A stretch of DNA of 11,737 nt from positions 1 through 11,737 of the forward strand of contig DDYM01000068.1 of assembly GCA_002347985.1 (NCBI GenBank), given 5' to 3'. This document shows, one piece after another, positions 7,413-11,737 of the stretch. Each line of letters begins with the position of its first letter. Within the stretch, counting starts at the first letter, position 1. A program made the position numbers and the translations under genes. Source of the stretch: Bacteroidetes bacterium UBA2234 (GTDB taxonomy: Bacteria > Bacteroidota > Bacteroidia > NS11-12g > UBA955). The notes below the pieces were generated by a model. It saw only the letters and a program-made list of their open reading frames with translations, ran no database searches and was not told the DNA's origin.

Positions 7413-10400
7413 ATGCAACTTCAAAAGAAAACACAAAAACAAGGGAGTAACTTTAGCAAGATTCGTATCTCGCTTGCTTCTCCTGAAAACATATTACGTC
7501 GCAGTTTCGGTGAGGTAGTTAAACCCGAAACCATCAACTATCGCAGTTACAAGCCCGAAATGGGAGGATTGTTCTGTGAGCGCATATTTGGTCCGATCAA
7601 GGATTATGAATGTCATTGCGGAAAATACAAGCGTATCCGTTACAAGGGTATTGTTTGCGACCGTTGTGGCGTTGAGGTAACTGAGAAGAAAGTACGTAGA
7701 GAGCGTATGGGTCACATCAACTTGGTGGTACCTGTGGCTCACATTTGGTACTTCCGTTCATTGCCAAACAAAATTGGTTATTTGTTGGGTATTCCTACCA
7801 AGAAATTGGACATGGTAATTTACTATGAGCGCTATGTAGTGATTCAAACTGGTGCAGCGAGCAACGTAAATTATTTGGATTTGTTGACAGAGGAAGAATA
7901 TTTGGACATCGTTGATTCTTTGCCAAAAGAAAATCAGATGTTGGAAAATTCTGATCCAAACAAATTCGTAGCCATGATGGGTGCTGAAGCGTTGGAAGAA
8001 TTGTTGAAGCGTGTAAACTTGGATACGTTGAGTTACGACTTGCGTAATCAGGCTGCCACTGAAACTTCTCAACAACGTAAGCAAGAGGCGTTGAAGCGTT
8101 TGAAAGTTATCGAAAGCTTCCGCGGTGCTCAGTTAACCGGAGAAAATCGTCCTGAGTGGATGATTATGAAGATGTTGCCTGTAATTCCACCAGAATTGCG
8201 CCCATTGGTGCCATTGGAAGGTGGAAGATTTGCAACTTCTGATTTGAATGATTTGTATCGCCGTGTAATTATCCGTAACAACCGTTTGAAGCGTTTGGTT
8301 GAGATCAAAGCCCCTGAGGTGATCTTGCGTAACGAGAAGCGTATGTTGCAGGAAGCGGTAGATTCATTGTTGGATAACACCCGTCGCGCAAGTGCGGTTA
8401 AGAGTGAAGGCAATCGTCCTTTGAAATCTTTGAGCGATATGCTTAAGGGTAAGCAAGGTCGTTTCCGTCAGAACTTGTTGGGTAAGCGTGTTGACTATTC
8501 TGGTCGTTCCGTAATCGTTGTAGGTCCTACACTTAAATTGAATGAGTGTGGATTGCCTAAGAACATGGCAGCAGAATTGTTCAAGCCGTTTATTATCCGT
8601 AAATTGATTGAAAGAGGTATCGTAAAGACCGTAAAAACTGCGAAGAAAATCGTAGAGAAAAAAGATCCGGTGATTTGGGATATCTTGGAAAACATATTGA
8701 AAGGACACCCAGTATTGTTGAACCGTGCTCCTACGCTGCACAGATTGGGTATTCAAGCTTTCCAGCCGAAGTTGGTTGAAGGCAAGGCTATTCAATTGCA
8801 TCCATTGGTTTGTTCTGGATTTAACGCGGATTTTGACGGTGACCAGATGGCGGTTCACGTGCCTTTGGGCAACGCGGCTGTAGCGGAAGCGCAGTTGTTG
8901 ATGTTGGCATCGCACAACATTTTGAACCCAGCAAACGGTGCGCCAATCACAGTTCCTTCTCAGGATATGATCTTGGGTCTGTACTACATCACCAAAGAGC
9001 GTAAATCTACCCCTGAACATCCAGTGAAAGGTGAAGGTTTGTCATTCTATGGTGCTGAGGAAGCCATCATTGCTTACAATGAAGGTCGTGCAGAATTGCA
9101 TTCAAAAGTGAAGTGCAAAGCAACTGTATTGGAGAATGGTGAATTGGTTGAAAAATTGATCGATACCACTATCGGACGTATCCTGTTTAACCAGGTTGTT
9201 CCTCGTGAAGTGGGTTATATCAATGAATTGTTGAAGAAAAAGAATTTGCGCGATATCATCACCAATATCATTCGTTTGAGTGGTGTTGCGAAAGCCGCAG
9301 ATTTCTTGGATAATATCAAGAACTTAGGTTTCCACTACGCTTTCAAAGGCGGATTGAGCTTTAACTTGAGTTATGTAAAAATCCCAGTGGAAAAAGAACA
9401 ATTGGTGAGTAAGGCTATGGAAGAGGTATTGGAGATTCAATCGAATGCCGATATGGGTTTCATTACCAACAACGAGCGTTACAACCAGGTAATTGATTTG
9501 TGGACACGTGTTAACAACCAGTTGGCTCGTGTATTGATCAATGATTTGCAAAACGAAGATCAAGGATTCAACCCAATTTATATGATGTTGGATTCTGGAG
9601 CCCGTGGTTCTAAAGAACAAATTCGTCAGTTGGGCGGTATGCGTGGTTTGATGGCTAAGCCTCAAAAGAATACAGGTGGTTCTGGTGGTGATACCATTGA
9701 AAACCCAATTATTTCAAACTTCAAAGAAGGTTTGAATGTATTGGAATACTTCGTATCAACACACGGTGCTCGTAAAGGTCTTGCGGATACGGCGTTGAAA
9801 ACTGCGGATGCGGGTTACTTGACTCGTCGTTTGCACGACGTTGCGCAGGATGTTGTAATCACTGAGCCAGATTGCGGTACTTTGAGAGGTATTGCGATGA
9901 GCGCATTGATGAACAACGATGAAATCACTGAGCCTTTGTATGAAAGAATCTTGGGTAGAACTGCCCTAGATGATGTATATCATCCTGCAACGGGTGCTTT
10001 GATTGTTGCTGGTGGTCAAGAATTGACAGAAGAAATTTCTCATGCAATTGAAGATGCGGGTATCGAAGAATTAGAAATTCGTTCCGTATTGACTTGTGAG
10101 ACGTTGACAGGCGTATGTGCTGCTTGTTACGGTCGTAACTTGTCTACGGGTAGAATGGTTCAAGCTGGTGAAGCTGTCGGTGTAATTGCCGCACAGTCAA
10201 TTGGTGAACCAGGAACTCAGTTGACGTTGCGTACGTTCCACACGGGTGGTGCGGCGTTGAACATTGCTGCGGAAAACACATTGACAACGAAGTATGATGG
10301 TGTGATTAGTTTCGATGGAATGCGTACTGTTACCAAGTTTGAAACCGATGAAAATGGCGAAGCCAAGAATTCGGAAGTGGTATTGGGTCGTTCTGGCGAA

Positions 10401-11726
10401 GTACGTGTCTTGGATCCAAAAACTAAGACTGTAATCACAACATACAATATTCCTTATGGTGCCATTTTGATGGTGAAAGAAGGTCAAAAAGTGAAGAAGG
10501 GCGATGTGATGTGTACTTGGGATCCATTTAACACGTTGATCATTTCTGATATCGATGGTAAGGTTACTTACGAAAACATCATTGAAGGTGTGAATATGCG
10601 TGAAGAAGGTGATGAGCAAACTGGATTGTCTGAATTGGTGATTGTAGAAAGTCGCGATAAGACAAAAGTTCCTCAGTTCCGTGTAGAAGGAGATGATGAA
10701 GTTACCAAAATATTCAACATGCCTATGGGTGCGATCTTGGTTGCCAAGAAAGAATCTACAGTTAAGGCGGGAGATGTATTGGCGAAAATTCCTCGTTCTG
10801 CTACCAGAACCCGAGATATCACAGGTGGTCTTCCACGTGTAACAGAATTGTTTGAAGCACGTAACCCATCTAACCCAGCGGTTGTTGCTGAGATTGATGG
10901 TGTTGTAACTTATGGTGTGTCTAAGCGTGGTAACCAGGAAATCATCATCACTTCAAAAGATGAAGAGGTGAAGCATTACCAAGTTCCATTGTCTAAGCAT
11001 ATTTTGGTTCACGATGGTGACTACGTTAGAGCGGGTCAGCCATTGAGTGATGGTGCAATTACTCCTCAAGATATTCTTCGCATTGAAGGACCTGCTTCAG
11101 TACAACGTTATGTATTGAACGGAATTCAAGAAGTTTACCGTTTGCAGGGTGTAACTATCAACGACAAGCACATTGAAGTGATCGTGCGTCAGATGATGCA
11201 GAAAATGGAAATTGTTGATCCAGGTGATACACGTTTCTTGGAAGGCGAAATCGCTGACCGTTGGACCTTGCGTTTGGAGAACGATAACATTTGGGATAAG
11301 AAGTTTGTAACAGATCCAGGTGATAGCACAAACATGCATGCCGGACAAATTGTGAGTTTGAAAGATTTGCGTCAGGAAAACAGCACATTGCGTCGTCAGG
11401 ACATGAAGTTGGTACAATATCGCGATGCGGTATCTGCTACGGCTACTCCTGTGTTGCAAGGTATCACAAGAGCGTCATTGGGTACTCAGAGTTTCATGAG
11501 TGCTGCGTCGTTCCAGGAGACAACCAAAGTATTGAATGAAGCTGCAATTTCGGGTAAGATCGACGAACTGAGAGGTTTGAAAGAGAACGTTATTGTAGGT
11601 CATTTGATTCCAGCGGGAACGGGCTTGCGTAGATTCCAGGAAGTAATTACTGGTTCTAGGGAAGAATACGATCGCATGATGGCTGCCAAGTATGACGAGG
11701 CCGAAGAAGAAGTTGTAGAAGCTTAA
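7413..11726 (+). CDS. rpoC: DNA-directed RNA polymerase subunit beta'
   Basis: β' supplies the catalytic magnesium site, the clamp and the trigger loop of RNA polymerase. The 1437-residue product is complete. The N-terminal zinc-binding domain has Cys67, Cys69, Cys82 and Cys85. The catalytic motif NADFDGDQM is at 471-479, with Asp473, 475 and 477 holding Mg2+. The bridge helix lies at about 776-811. The second zinc site is Cys821, Cys895, Cys902 and Cys905. The trigger loop has Arg940 and His943, and is interrupted by an SI3-like insert at about 948-1130 before [17 protein letters not shown] short Gly-rich addition, KNTGGSGGD, follows MRGLMAKP compared with E. coli. The tail is acidic ([10 protein letters not shown]). 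ATG at 7413 is 16 bases after the rpoB stop and gives the expected N-terminus; there is no Shine-Dalgarno sequence. It is certainly co-transcribed with rpoB. Confidence 0.98.
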   Translation: MQLQKKTQKQGSNFSKIRISLASPENILRRSFGEVVKPETINYRSYKPEMGGLFCERIFGPIKDYECHCGKYKRIRYKGIVCDRCGVEVTEKKVRRERMGHINLVVPVAHIWYFRSLPNKIGYLLGIPTKKLDMVIYYERYVVIQTGAASNVNYLDLLTEEEYLDIVDSLPKENQMLENSDPNKFVAMMGAEALEELLKRVNLDTLSYDLRNQAATETSQQRKQEALKRLKVIESFRGAQLTGENRPEWMIMKMLPVIPPELRPLVPLEGGRFATSDLNDLYRRVIIRNNRLKRLVEIKAPEVILRNEKRMLQEAVDSLLDNTRRASAVKSEGNRPLKSLSDMLKGKQGRFRQNLLGKRVDYSGRSVIVVGPTLKLNECGLPKNMAAELFKPFIIRKLIERGIVKTVKTAKKIVEKKDPVIWDILENILKGHPVLLNRAPTLHRLGIQAFQPKLVEGKAIQLHPLVCSGFNADFDGDQMAVHVPLGNAAVAEAQLLMLASHNILNPANGAPITVPSQDMILGLYYITKERKSTPEHPVKGEGLSFYGAEEAIIAYNEGRAELHSKVKCKATVLENGELVEKLIDTTIGRILFNQVVPREVGYINELLKKKNLRDIITNIIRLSGVAKAADFLDNIKNLGFHYAFKGGLSFNLSYVKIPVEKEQLVSKAMEEVLEIQSNADMGFITNNERYNQVIDLWTRVNNQLARVLINDLQNEDQGFNPIYMMLDSGARGSKEQIRQLGGMRGLMAKPQKNTGGSGGDTIENPIISNFKEGLNVLEYFVSTHGARKGLADTALKTADAGYLTRRLHDVAQDVVITEPDCGTLRGIAMSALMNNDEITEPLYERILGRTALDDVYHPATGALIVAGGQELTEEISHAIEDAGIEELEIRSVLTCETLTGVCAACYGRNLSTGRMVQAGEAVGVIAAQSIGEPGTQLTLRTFHTGGAALNIAAENTLTTKYDGVISFDGMRTVTKFETDENGEAKNSEVVLGRSGEVRVLDPKTKTVITTYNIPYGAILMVKEGQKVKKGDVMCTWDPFNTLIISDIDGKVTYENIIEGVNMREEGDEQTGLSELVIVESRDKTKVPQFRVEGDDEVTKIFNMPMGAILVAKKESTVKAGDVLAKIPRSATRTRDITGGLPRVTELFEARNPSNPAVVAEIDGVVTYGVSKRGNQEIIITSKDEEVKHYQVPLSKHILVHDGDYVRAGQPLSDGAITPQDILRIEGPASVQRYVLNGIQEVYRLQGVTINDKHIEVIVRQMMQKMEIVDPGDTRFLEGEIADRWTLRLENDNIWDKKFVTDPGDSTNMHAGQIVSLKDLRQENSTLRRQDMKLVQYRDAVSATATPVLQGITRASLGTQSFMSAASFQETTKVLNEAAISGKIDELRGLKENVIVGHLIPAGTGLRRFQEVITGSREEYDRMMAAKYDEAEEEVVEA

Positions 11727-11737
11727 TATTCAGTCAT

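Noticed and set aside
8364..9020. Long open frame on the - strand opposite rpoC (218 codons)
   Set aside because: It lies wholly antisense to conserved rpoC motifs including NADFDGDQM. Its composition (rich in Q, R, H, F) is what reverse-reading of codons such as TTG and CGT gives, and it has no recognisable domain.
11727..11737. Terminator or next gene after rpoC
   Set aside because: Only 11 bases remain after the stop codon; no stem-loop or start can be judged.

Overview
The window is a core housekeeping cluster with every gene on the + strand: the 3' end of tuf, tRNA-Trp, secE, nusG, rplK, rplA, rplJ, rplL, rpoB and rpoC. The proteins point to Bacteroidota. RpoB and RpoC match the Bacteroidota versions closely (for example the RpoB N-terminus with its EYPDFLDVQ segment, the Zn-ribbon region of RpoC, and the Bacteroidota-type linker after RpoC MRGLMAKP). 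The start sites fit too: almost none has a Shine-Dalgarno sequence, and several leaders are A-rich and G-poor. Leucine is written mostly as TTG in rpoB and rpoC. I cannot fix the class; Chitinophagia/Sphingobacteriia-like is a guess from recall.

Layout. Bases 1-522 are the last 173 codons of EF-Tu (domains 2 and 3). A 52-base spacer with two inverted repeats leads to tRNA-Trp(CCA) at 575-645. Next come secE, nusG, rplK, rplA and rplJ with gaps of only 2 to 14 bases. rplL follows after a 27-base leader with no G. A 97-base spacer between rplL and rpoB holds the best terminator-like hairpin of the window. rpoB then starts at a non-ATG codon, most likely TTG at 3593, and rpoC follows after 16 bases. 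The last 11 bases are non-coding and show nothing. No stretch over 300 bases lacks a gene.

The genes serve linked jobs: amino-acyl-tRNA delivery (EF-Tu, tRNA-Trp), the Sec translocon (SecE), transcription elongation (NusG), the ribosomal GTPase-associated centre (L11, L10, L7/L12), the L1 stalk, and the two large RNA polymerase subunits. All genes appear intact apart from tuf, which the window edge cuts.

I found no new biological system here, no mobile element and no CRISPR. The points worth a second look are small and regulatory: the rplL-rpoB hairpin, the TTG start of rpoB, the spacer hairpins before the tRNA, and some residues in the rifampicin pocket of RpoB.
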